The position numbers were made by a program, and so were the translations under genes. Of a stretch of DNA of 64,000 nt, positions 1 through 12,200 are shown in pieces (the stretch's first letter is position 1; each line of letters opens with the position of its first letter). Where the stretch lies: assembly GCA_030062745.1 (NCBI GenBank), contig CP099842.1:30232901-30296900 (forward strand), written 5' to 3'. Below the pieces are notes generated by a model, which worked only from the letters and a program-made list of their open reading frames with translations, did no database searches and was not told the DNA's origin. Origin of the DNA: Capitulum mitella (taxonomy: Eukaryota; Arthropoda; Thecostraca; Pollicipedomorpha; Pollicipedidae).

Positions 1-198
1 GTCTGCTGATCCCAACACAGTAGTACTATATGGCATGTTATTGTTACAATTCTATTGTTATTGGTGTTAGTTATGTAGAGGATTATGTGCAATTTAATCT
101 GTCAGAAACTTACCTTTTAGCTGAGATGTTTCTTATGTCATGGTAGCATCATATTTATGTATACTGAAAAATCATGCTTCATGTTTCTGCTTTTCCAG

Positions 199-254
199 GG
201 AGTAGCTTAGGAATACCTGTGGGCTCATCTGACTGTTTTGTGCAATAAGGAATC
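199..254 (+). other. RED 5' UTR segment of the first coding exon
   Basis: A pyrimidine-rich acceptor (ctgcttttccag) ends at 198, and the exon then runs 56 nt to the ATG at 255. The transcript therefore begins further upstream, at a non-coding exon within bases 1-190 or left of the window. An in-frame stop lies in this leader, consistent with the ATG at 255 being the start. Confidence 0.6.
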
Positions 255-3200
255 ATGCCAGAAAGTAAGTATACCGATGTTGATTAGTTTTCGCAAATTA
301 CTGGATTGAAGCTATCCAGATGGACCTAATTATTGCCTTGTTGCCCCCATCCAAGGAAAATTTGCACTGTGATTGATCATGTCAGTTTTTTTACATTCTT
401 CATGTATTTGCCATTGCCAGTAGTTGACTGTATTTAAAGTAACATATAAGTTATTGTGGTCATCTTTAGAAACATTAAATAAAATGAGCTGGTAATGTGG
501 TACTCTCATGACTTTTCTCATGTGTGTTTTCAGAGGAGGAGCCATTTGCCAATCCAGCAGCACCACCAGGGGCTGTGCCGCATGTGAACGTCGAGTCCAC
601 GTGAGAAATCACAGAATTTGATGTGGCCAACAGTTCTTGTCCTTGCCTTGTCTTTTTCATTATTGATATGCATTAGGAAATTTATTTTGTTCTGACAGGT
701 GGCTAGGTAAATGATGGTTGTAGGCCATGAAAACTACTGAAATGATATTCAGCACATGTAATGGCAGACCAGATTTGAGATGCAGTCTGACCCGATTGCG
801 CGTCATTGTGCACTCCCTCTCGATCACCTCGCCGTTTCGCCGTGGTCGGGTCGGCCTAACTGTGGCGGGACGTGCGGCAGACCGGCCCGGCTCACCAATG
901 CCGACTTCCGTAAGCTGCTGATGACGCCTCGGGCCGGGCCGGCGGCGGCGGCGCCGGCCGCCACGCCTGCCGCCGCCCGGCCCGAGGCCTCCGCCAAGCT
1001 CGACAAGGCCGAGGAGCGCCGCAAAAAGAAGAGGTGAGCCCGCCCGCGTGTCGTGGCCGAGAATGGTCGGAAGACGTGACAGTCGGTCGTGTAGGGTGCA
1101 AGCGTTCTCTTGGCTCAGCTGGCCAGGTCTGGAATACTCTGCATGTTTTGGCTTTTGATGTGGGCGTGGCTGGGCGCGTGAGGTCCCTGGCCACGAAGAC
1201 TTTGTTTGCCGGGTTATTGGGTGTTGCATGTTCCCGTCAGCAGGATATTTGTAATTGAATGTATGATGTGAATGGAATTGAAAGGGTTTACCTTCTCTTG
1301 TTAAAAGGGTTGATGCAGGAACTCCTGATACAGTAACGTTTTTTGTGTGTGTTTGTGTATGAAACAGCCTCGTTTCGAGCAGCAACTCACCACATGTTGC
1401 TGCCTCTCATTGCGATATGAGTCCACAGCTTGATGCTCCTCTTCTCATGTGCTGCTGCACAAGTGACCGCGCTCGCCTTCCGCAGCTACTACGCCAAGCT
1501 GAAGCGGGCCGAGGACGACATCATGGCCGAGCTGGCGAAGAAGTACCGCGACCGCGCCAAGGAGCGGCGCGACGGCGACGAGGGCGGCGTGCCCGACTTC
1601 CCGCACCAGGCCGAGGACGCCATGGCCACGGCCAGCGCCTACCGCGCCGTGGCGCCCGACCTCAAGTCGTGAGTAGCCGCCGGCCGGGGGCGGTGTACGG
1701 CCCATAGTCGTCCTCCGGGCGGGGAGGGTTATGTGCGATCTGTGGTAGGGAGAGCAGCAGCGCGTCGGGTAGGCAGAGGTGGTGCGTGGCCTGCGGTTGA
1801 AAGTGGTGCCACCTACCGGGCGGGGAGGGGATGTGTTGTGATCCCTGGTGGCACTGTTTGTCGGACGGGGAGGGGTTTGGTACGACTTGTATTCCAAGGT
1901 AGCCTCATGTGGCGGGCAGAGGCGGGGTGGTGCGTGAACCCAGGCGAGGACGAGGCTGGCTGTCGGATGGACCAACCTGTCCAGTAACATCTGCCGGATG
2001 GGGAAGGGACGATGCTACCTAATGTGTTGGATATGACAGGCAATGCAAATGTCATGTAGAACTCTGAGGTGCTTTGTTTTTATTGTGGTATGTCATCCAT
2101 TCAACATTTCATGCTGGTATAGGACTGAGTATTGCATGGAGATGCACTCATACCCTCGAAATGAATTTCTTGTGAGCGTTGCAAACCAACAGCATGAGAC
2201 AAATGAACATCCTTCGACCAGTATTACTCAGTTCACCTGTTGCTGCTCCTGGCCATACACTCCACAAAGAGAGCCCCTCTATCTCGTTACGGTCCTGGTC
2301 CTATCCCAGACAGCTGATCCTCTCCGCAGAGAGGCCCTCTATCTCGTTACGGTCCTGGTCCTATCCCAGACAGCTGATCTCGTTACGGTCCTGGTCCTAT
2401 CCCAGACAGCTGATCCTCTCCGCAGAGAGGCCCTCTATCTCGTTACGGTCCTGGTCCTATCCCAGACAGCTGATGCTCTCCGCAGAGAGCCCCTCTATCT
2501 CGTTACGGTCCTGGTCCTATCCCAGACAGCTGATCCTCTCCGCAGAGAGCCCCTCTATTTCGTTACGGTCCTGGTCCTGTCCCGGACAGCTGACGTCCCA
2601 GCAGCGTCAACCCTTCGGCCGGCCGGTAACCGTCCGTTAGAGGGAGCCGCCGTCGGCCTGAGGTGACCACCGCCCGGTCCGCTTCCAGCGGCCTGGACGC
2701 GGCCGAGCGGCGCCGCCAGCAGATCCAGGAGTCCAAGTTCTTGGGTGGTGACATGGAGCACACCCACTTGGTGAAGGGTCTCGACTACGCCCTGCTGCAG
2801 AAGGTAAGTGGCGCCACCTGCCGGCAACTGATGGGAGACAACGCCGCATTTCGAACTGTACAGGAGTCCACGAGACGAGAGATGATGTTGTAATGCGAGA
2901 TATGTTTTGGAACGTCGAGTTTTATTTTTCTGAGATGCCTGTGTCTTTGTTTTTGTGGGAAGCCTCCATACTGTCCAAACCACGTGGGTGTAGGCGACTC
3001 GATGGTTTACTTCCACTCGCCCGGTGAAGTTCGGAGTTGTTTTCTCCTGTCAGCTTTGACTGTGGTAGAGCACTCTAAGATTATCTGCGGAACCACGTGA
3101 GAATATGTTTTTATGTAGGCCGCCATCAGTCCACCCCCATGCTTAGTGACCGCGCAAGCCGGTGACTCAGCCTCGTCTCATTTATCGTTGCTAGCTTTGA

Positions 3201-6200
3201 GGTGGATTTAAACGCATCGATAGAGATTCTGAAATTCGGCACTTGCGGCGTATTCCGAGCTCCTATCCAAAGCCCTTGTGGCGATCGAGCTTAGTTCTTT
3301 TGCGCGTTGCGCTTGTCACTATTAAGCGGATACTGAACTTCATTGTGTTTAAGGTTCAGCTCAGTACGATGGGTATTTGAGTCATCAGGCGTTCTTTATT
3401 GAGCGGGCATGAATTATTCTTTTGGTTAAGCTTGCTTTTGCGTCGTTTGCACACATCATGCGCTCGTCTTTGTTAAACCGTAATCCATGTAGACTGCGGG
3501 CCACATTTCGATGCCCTCCCTCACAGGAAAAGCCGTTCAAACACAAGTCACGCCCGAGCATAGTTGCTGGCTTTACTGAGCCGCACGATGGAGGCGAATG
3601 GAAGATTATCCCGTTGCACAGCGATGGTGCCGGAGGGAGCATGATTTCGTTGGCGTTTGGCGGTGTGAGACTGTACACTCGGCAGCGGAGCGGGTGCTGA
3701 ACATGGATCCAGCCGCCGTTCGTAGCAGCCTGCCGGCTCCGGGAAACGGCTAACGGGATGCGAGCCGTGAACTGCGGATGCTAGAAATATCGACTTCTGC
3801 TTCGTCAGAAGTGTATCCCGTCTTGAGAAGCACGACTTCCTTGGTCGGCCCCGGGTGAATGCCAATTCGCCTTCGCCGGACCTTCCTCCGGTCGGCACGG
3901 GAGGGGCCGGAAACGTGGTGGCCTGTGCTCCGGGTCGGGGTAGGCCCCAGTCTTATGGTCGCCACCGTCGGGGCTCCGTCTGTCAGAGCAATGCTGTTAG
4001 TGCGTGGCTGCTTGACTGCCTCCTTTGCTGTGAGATTCGTAATGATCGAAGAATAGATGCCTATTTTACGGTTTTTACGAGTGTTTGCTTTACAGTTTTA
4101 TGGTTTATTTTTTAATCAAATCCCATTATCACAATAACGGCGTCAGAGCGGTTGTTGAGTGGATTATGCAGCGCATATCTTCATCTCGTCCCCAGCTGAT
4201 TTCATACAGAGCGTAAGTCCGTGCTCTTTATTCAACTGACGAAATATCCTGGCCGTCCGTGCAATGCCACGCTGTGGCAGATCCGTAATGGGCCAGTCCG
4301 GAGCGACGTCTGTTCTCCCCGCCGTACGCTGGAACACAGCGCCCGCCGCGCGCGTTGCGGTTATTGATTTATTTCTCTTTTTTTGTGTCCAGTTCTGTAC
4401 CCACTCTGTCATTGCGACGTGCCGCGCAGTAGGTTGAGTCACCACCAGCAGTATGAAGCTTTTTAGTCCGGCGTTTTTCCGCTCTGCCTGGCACGTGTGG
4501 CGGAATAATTTAGCGCCCGTAACCCGTGGTCGCTGGACATGCCGCGTTCGTCCTGCGCATCGCGCTCCTCTGTCCGCAGTGCATCGCCCCTACTCCGAGC
4601 AGGCCCGCACTCTGCCGGTCAGCTTGCATAATGTGCCGGTTTAGCATGCAGGCGCGTCTGATGTGAGACTGGCCAGGAACGAGCATGACGCGCGGGCGCG
4701 GGGCCCCAGCTGTGACAGCCTCTGCTGGGAGCTCGGGCTTCCCTGGGACGACGCCGGCCGCAATGCAGCCGCTCCGCCGGCGACTTATGGCGGGTCTCCG
4801 CCGCGCTGACGACGTCACCTACTTTTGCAAATGAAGCGGGGAAATCGACGAGCCCCCGTAGCGGAGGCCGGCGTCGAGTCGGGACGCAGCCTGCGACGCT
4901 CGTCTCCTGTGCTGAGAGAACCCCGCGGAACCACGTCACAGTCTGCGTCGGATAGCCGCGCAAATGTGCGCGCTTGCGACGCTACGCGCGGCTCGGCCGG
5001 AGTTCGGCGTAGCGGTTACGCGTAGTTCGCACGGCCCGGCGATGCTGTAAGCGTTGTAAGCGTTCAGGCGCTCGGGGCAAGACAGGCGAGATGGTCGGAC
5101 TGCCACGAGTTCCGTTCCGGGGCCGAGGTGCCGAGGCTGTCGGCGCGCTGAGGTCGGTGGTCGCGCCGCCAGGTGAGGTCCGAGATCCAGGCCATGGAGC
5201 TGGAGCACGAGGACGAGATGGAGCAGCTGGCCGACGGCGCCGACGCCAAGAAGAAGGAGGAGACCAAGGAGGAGGAGGTCCAGTTCAAGACCAAGCTCGG
5301 CAAGAACATCCACAGGTCGGGCGACACGTCCACGCGTTTGGGCGGACACTGTGGTATTCCCGCGCACTTTTCTCCCAAAATTGGAGGACGGGTTCCCTTT
5401 AACGCGAATGTTCCACCTTTAACACCTTTGTATTGAGTTGAAATTGGTAAGGTGTGGTCCGTAATCTCAGAGTCCAGTCTGTCATATACATTGTGCCTGA
5501 AAAGCGTACAAGTATAGGCGTTCAGAGGGATTCCCCACGTTGTCTCCTGTGCCGTACTTAACCATGTCTTGCTTACGGCCGTGGCGTGGCGTCACGAGTG
5601 GGTGCAGGTCAGTTCACATCTGCATGAGGCGTACGTTTATTGGCCTGAAGTACAGCATATGGGCAGAAGGCGACAGCTTCTAGAGTTTAATTAATCATGT
5701 TTTTGAAACCTGTAGACACTTGGCAGCTCGGGGCGGCTCAGTTGAGTTCCAGATAACAGTTTTTGTCAGAATTGTTCGTCAGAAGTGCCAGATTGTCATT
5801 TTCGTTTGCCAGAAGTGCTTGCTGTCCGAAGTGTCCGGTTGTCATTGGCACTGGCATTGGCAACTGCCAATGATGCCGTTGTCAGAAGTACTTGCTTAAA
5901 ACGTAGTGAGCGACATTTAGACCACCGAAGTGTATATGTCAAGCGTCCATGAAGGTGGGACGTTCCCGTTGCCGCGCGCATGTGTGCCTCTGTGCGCCTG
6001 TCGCCGCGGCCGCGGTCACCGGCCGACCCCCGGGCGTGTCTGGTCGCTGCCCCGGCCGGTGTCGGCCGCGCTCCTGACGCCGCCCTCCTGACTCCTGGTG
6101 CCGACCAGGGTGCTGTTCCGCGACAAGCCGCCCGTGCGCAACGAGCTGTTCCTGCCGGGCCGCACCGCCTACCGGATCGAGCTGGACGACGAGTACGTCG

Positions 6201-9200
6201 AGTTCGACATCCCGACCACGGTGGTGCGCAGCAAGGCCGACTGCCCGCAGGTGGAGGTGAGCTGGCCGGACGGCCGCCGGCGCGGGGAGCCGCGCCCGAA
6301 CGGAGGGAGTCGGTGAATTAGGGAGGGGAACAGGGGGCCGGATGGTGGCGGGGACGTCGGTGGCCGGTTGTGGGGATGAGATGGCGGATGGTGCCCCGGT
6401 AGAGGCAGGGAAGCTGACGTGGTGTGGTTATCAGACGTGCACCTTGGTGTCAAAGTCGGGCCCGCTGGGTCGCGGTGGTCTGCGGGTGAGAAGCACTCCT
6501 GCTCGTCTGTCAATGCCGTGCCCATGACAGCTTCGTCGCTGGTTTTCAGACGGCCACGACGCTGACGACGAACGACATCGTCATCAACAAGCTGACGCAG
6601 ATCCTGTCGTACCTGCGGCAAGGCCGCACCGGGCGGCGCCTGAAGAAGAAGGAGCGCCAGCGCGGCGCCGAGGAGAAGAAAGCCGCCAACGAGGACATCT
6701 ACAGCGAGCTGCCCGAGTACGTGCCGGGCCCGGCCAAGAAGGACCGCGACTCGGAGCGGACCGGCGACAAGGCCAGGTGAGCCGGGCCGGGGCGTCCATT
6801 TGGCACAGGGCGGGACCACGACCGGGCTACATACTCGTCCTGATTAGCCCTTAGATTAGCCCTCTTTATTATCGTGAGGCAGTAAAGACTGTTAAACGAA
6901 ATAAAAGTACAATAGGAATGAAATGGATAACTGAATTTCTGATAAGCTAATGTAACATTTTTTAAGCCATTTACTTGACTTATGTTTCCTTCTTAAGAAG
7001 TCTTTGTTAAGAGTGATTGTCGGCTTTGCACACCGCAAACGCGCTAAATTGCCTCATTGCTCTGCGCTATAAAGTTACGAGAGTAAGATGCGGCATGTTG
7101 CACCCGTCCTTCTACTCGTGACGGCATTAATACATATAGACGTATGTTAAAGGTATGAGCTCTCTGTGAGTAAGTAATTCGGGTGTGTTAGTTACGTTAT
7201 GCGCCCTGACTTGTGCACCCTGTGTGCCAATGCCGCTATCGGCGCCGCGTCTGGTAACGACTCGCCGTGTCGGCGCCGCGGCGCTGCGGCGCGGCGCGAG
7301 CGTGTCTGGCCTGACGGCGCGGCGTGGCGCGCTCCAGCCGGCAGGAGGCGGAGCGGCGGCCGCGCAGCTACTTTGACCGGCCCGACGAGGAGCCGCGCCG
7401 CGACCGCGACCGCCGTCACGAGCGCGACAGGTGAGCCGGCCGACCTGCCGCCACCAGAAGAGGTGGGCGGGCCCAAGGTCGGGCCGCTGTCAGGGCTCCG
7501 CTGATTGCGCTGCGTCGCATTAGTCTCGGAAGATGTGTAGCGTTTGTGTCAGGCGTTTTTGTTGATATGAGATTGATTCGTAATAAAGTCAGAAATGAGT
7601 AAAGGCTTCAGGCATGATGATGAAAATGTACAGTCTGCTTTATGCCGGGGGAGACTTGGATTTACACTCGGAAATGTATACATCAGCAAAGACTAAACCT
7701 TTCACCCACAGGCCATCGTCGGGAGTGATAAAAATTAAAGTTACAAATTTCAAACGGATAAAGCAGGCGTCAGTCAGAGGTACCAACCGCTGAACTGCAG
7801 ACACAAACATGAACATGGAAATACAAAAATGTATCAGGTGGAGAAATTCAGATCGACACAACCTAGGGTCCTTTATTTATTTTAGCCCTCCTTAATTAAG
7901 CAGATGAGCTGCTCTTGTCAGTGGCACATATGTCAAGTACGAAAATTCAGATCGACACAACCTAGGGTCCTTTATTTATTTTGGCCCTTAATTAAGCGGA
8001 TGAACTGCTTTTGTCAGTCACACATATGACCAAGGACAGAACTCTGCAGATTCATGATAGAGCCGAATTGTTGTTGAGCTGCGTGCCGCGAAGAAGGATT
8101 ATCGGTATGCACTATGCGGCAATTGAAATAAATGCTGTTTATCTCCTGGCAGTTGAAGTAGATGCTATTACTATCCGAGGTTACGTTCAGCTCTTGTGAG
8201 CGCTTCTGTCCGGCCGTGTGTCCCGTCGCGGTGCTCCCGCTCGTCTGAGAGCGTGTCCGGCGGCCGCCCGGCCTGGCTCTGACCGCTCGCCCGCCGCCAG
8301 GGCGCGGGACAAGGACCGCGAGCGCGAGAGGGAGCAGGAGGAGCGCGACAGAGAGCGGGCCGAGCGCGACAAACGCGACAAGGAGAGGTGAGCCCCGGCG
8401 TTCCCTTTCTTGAGCATTGCCTTGCCTTCTTAGTATTCTAATCGGAAAGCTATTTGTAGGGTCACGTGTGGAATGCTGTTTTCCTTGTCGCTGAATCCTC
8501 GGCTTTGAACACAACTCATAGTGCAACCCTTGGAGAGTGAAGCATTGCGCGAATAGAAAAACTACGGGCGTTGCGCTTTGGTCGCGTGGGCGCCAGAAAT
8601 GTCACGGGCCTTGTGGCTGCGTCGCCGGCGATTTCCGTAATCTACGACGCCGTAACCACTTCTGCTGAACTTTGCAAAACAACGGAGGTGGTCGACGAAG
8701 GAGACACGGGATATGAAATGGGCCAAATTCAGCGCATTTTTCACTCCGAGAAGTATGATTGTCTTTTGTGAGGCCGTTCTGCCCCCGTACGCCCGAGGAG
8801 CCGCCGCAGCTCGTAGCAGTGCGGTGTCAGGTATCTAGTGGGAGCGCTCTGTCAGCCATCGGGTAGCATTGCTGTGTCGGCACACTGGGCGGCGCCTGAA
8901 TGTGAGCTGTGTTACGGTGTTACGGTGCGGGTGTTACAGTATTCCGTGTGCCCAGTATCTACGGTGCTTGATGATGGTCGTTCTCGTCTGTTCTTGCGTC
9001 GGTTATGAGGGTTCACGCTATTCGTTTTGTCTAAAAATAAAGTGAGGGGCCCACGTCACTCCCTTTGTCTATTGTGAGGGTTCCACGTCACTTGGTGTGC
9101 TTGTAGTGAGGGATCCACGGCACTTGATGTGCCTGTCGTGAGAGGTGCACGTCACATGGTGTACCTGCAGTGAGCGTTCCACACCTCTTGGTGTGCCCAT

Positions 9201-12200
9201 AGTGCGGGGTCCACGTCATTTCATGTGCCTGTAGTGAGGGTTCGCGTTTCTCCGTATGTTGTGAGAAACCCACGCCACCATTGGTCGGAACCCAGAGTAT
9301 TTCTGCTGAATAACGTGGCTCCGTGAGCTGGTCACGCCACGTGCCGCGTGACGCGGGGAGCGCCCCTGGCCGCCTGTGACGCCGGCCGGCGACCTCCGTA
9401 GGCGGGCGTTATTTCACGCGGCGCCGCCCCGGCCGGGCCCGGCGGGACCGATCAGCCGCTGGGTGGGAGCGGCAGCGGCCGCCACCGCCGCCGGCCCACC
9501 CTGCCGGCAGAGGGCGGTCCTGCGTCTCCAGGAGAGGGACGGCGAGAGGCGGGCACTGCTGTCGCTGGGCGGATGGCGATGTTTGTGATAAACTGGCTTA
9601 GACTGCGTCTTTTCCATTTACGCTGAGAGGTTTGCCGCCATCTGCGGTCACTTGGCGCGCATTTACGTGGAATTGAATCGTGTTTCAGTTCTGCGGCGGC
9701 ATCTTTTAATGCCCCGTTGCTGGTTTCCTCCGTGTTTGCGGCTGTGTGCAGTCAGGCCGCGTCGGCAGAGCGCGGCGCTGTTTCGGCTGCCCTCCGCTCC
9801 TGCCTGATCCAGTCCGCCTCGCCGCAGGTTCGAGCGCGAGAAGGGCCGGGAGTCGAACTGGCTGAACGTGGACGCCGCCGCCGCCGCCGCCGCCAGCAAG
9901 CGCAGGTGAGCGCCACCCTCTGGGGCGACGGCGGCCATGAATCGGAAAGGAGTGGGTACATGTTGGACTTCGGGATGCAGTCTAGGAACAGTTATGGACA
10001 GCTTGCGTACGCAGACGCAGTTCACGTGCTAAGCAGATCAGGTGGAGGCGATCGATCATATGTGACAAAGTGCGTGGCGTAGTGCCGTAGTGTTGTGTTG
10101 TACAGGAACGATGCTTTGTTGCGAAATTCCTTTGACTATAGGGCAGTCAGGGCCCGTGCCGGATTCGTTTCCAACAAGAGCATTGTCTTGCACCGGCGCG
10201 CCCCGGGGGCCGCGGACCCGGCCGGGGGCGCCGGACCCGGGGGCCGGCCGATTATCGGGGCCGACACGCGTCACTCGGGAGACGGAGAGGGTGCTTCGGC
10301 CGCCGGTTAACGGGCCGGACGCGGACCGGGCGGCGACGCGGCCGGCCCGGTGTTACACTGAAAGCCCCGGCGCCGTCGCGTCTGCCGGCCGGCCGTTACT
10401 CACCCGCCCCGTTGCAGTAAGGACATGGGCGCGGCGCTCAACGGGTACGCCGAGTGCTATCCAGGCCTGGAGGAGATGGCCGACGCCATCGACGACTCGG
10501 ACGACGAGGCCGACTATTCCAAAATGGACATGGTGGGTGGCGGCGGCGGTGACCGTGCGGGAGGCCTCATGCTCCGGTTGGGGGCCGACTGATGTCGCGT
10601 AACATTTGTTGGAATTTGCTTTTAGTTCTTCTGATTTAGTATTGTATGTCTGGGTGGCACTGGCATAATAAGTTGAATTTCTTCATTTGCTTGTCGAAAA
10701 CGTCGGGCATTAACCGTGCAATTTGTGGCGTGCACGCAGTGCAGTTTTCGTCGTACTTTGACGCCATTTAAAGCTCGAAGACGTCTGCAGACAGGGCTGT
10801 GCCGAAACCTGTTTGCAAGTTTTGAAGATGCATCTTTAGTTCGAACGCTTTTTTGTCGGATGTTTCGCTTTGCTGTCCCGACGATAAGTGCGCTTTGGTG
10901 TGCGTTGTCAGCCATTGACCCACAGAGCTCAGATCAGTGTCTATGCCTTTAAGAGAATCAATAACATCGTTAAAAAAGAAAGCTGAAGGCAGTGCACCGC
11001 ACGTGTCGGGCATGCTGGCGCTCTAGCCCTGCTGAGTCGCCTCGCCACCGCCCACAGGGGAACAAGAAGGGCCCGATCGGCCGCTGGGACTTCGACACGC
11101 AGGAGGAGTACAGCAACTACATGAACCAGAAGGAGGCGCTGCCGAAGGCGGCGTTCCAGTACGGCGTCAAGATGGCCGACGGCCGCAAGACGCGCCGCAT
11201 CCCCAAGGAGAAGAACGAGAAGGCCGAGCTGGACCGCGAGTGGCAGAAGATCTCGGCGATCATCGCCAAGCGGAAGTCGGCGGGCGATGACGGGTGAGCG
11301 CCGGTCAGGGGTTGGGCCTCGCGGGCACTGCTCGGCCCGCGGGACCGGGCTGTCGGGTCAGACGCTCGACGGCCTCCCCTGGCCGGCCATGAGGTCGGGG
11401 CAAGGCCGCGGCAGACGTGGTGGAGTCGCGCGGGAGTTGGGTTGGGATTGCTCCCGACGGCCAGCGAGGAGAAGTGATACGCCGGGCGCAAGCGCTTTTC
11501 ACGTCGTTGGTTTCGCGTCATTAGCCGCGTTTGGCGTGAGCGGGGTACGCCCACGTATTGGTACTCGGGGCGCCGCTTACCGTGCTCTGCTGAGCCCGGC
11601 CCGTTGGGGAGAGCCGATTCGGGCGGCGCGGTGCGTGAAGATAGCCGGCATTAGCGCGACTGACCGGCCGCTGGCGGCGGCGGCGGCCGGTCATTACCGG
11701 CCGACGCCGACGCCGGCGCCGCGCGCCTCCCACGGCGTCCGGCGGCGCTGCGGGCTGCCGGCCGGCCGCCGGAGGCCGGGCACGTGCCGGCCGGCTTCCC
11801 GGCCGGCCCCGGCGGTCGGCGCACCGCGCCGCGTAATGCCGCCGGAGATCATGCGGGAATCGCTCATGATCTGCGGCCGCCCGCCGCGCCATTAACGGGC
11901 GTTTGCATGCATGCGGCGCGCGGCGGCGGCGGCGCTTCCGTCGCGCCACTTGAGTCGGCCGCCGGTCCCCGGGGACATCGGACGGCGGGACGCACCTGGC
12001 CGCCGAGTCGGAGCTGAGCCGACGGCGACGGAGGCGGCGGCGGGCGGCGCGCGGGTCGGCCGACACCGGCTCTGGCATTGGCGGCGGATGTGCACGCCAG
12101 GAGCTTGCGGTGGCCGATGTGCATGTAGACGCGAAGCTCGTGATTCGCTCTGGAGGTGCTTTGGCTGAACCGTCCTGTTTTGTTACCTGTTCTTTGACGA

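Noticed and set aside
2043-2666. 207-codon frame with repeated YLVTVLVLSQTAD units
   Set aside because: Just the 60-bp minisatellite read through; it lies wholly in a RED intron.
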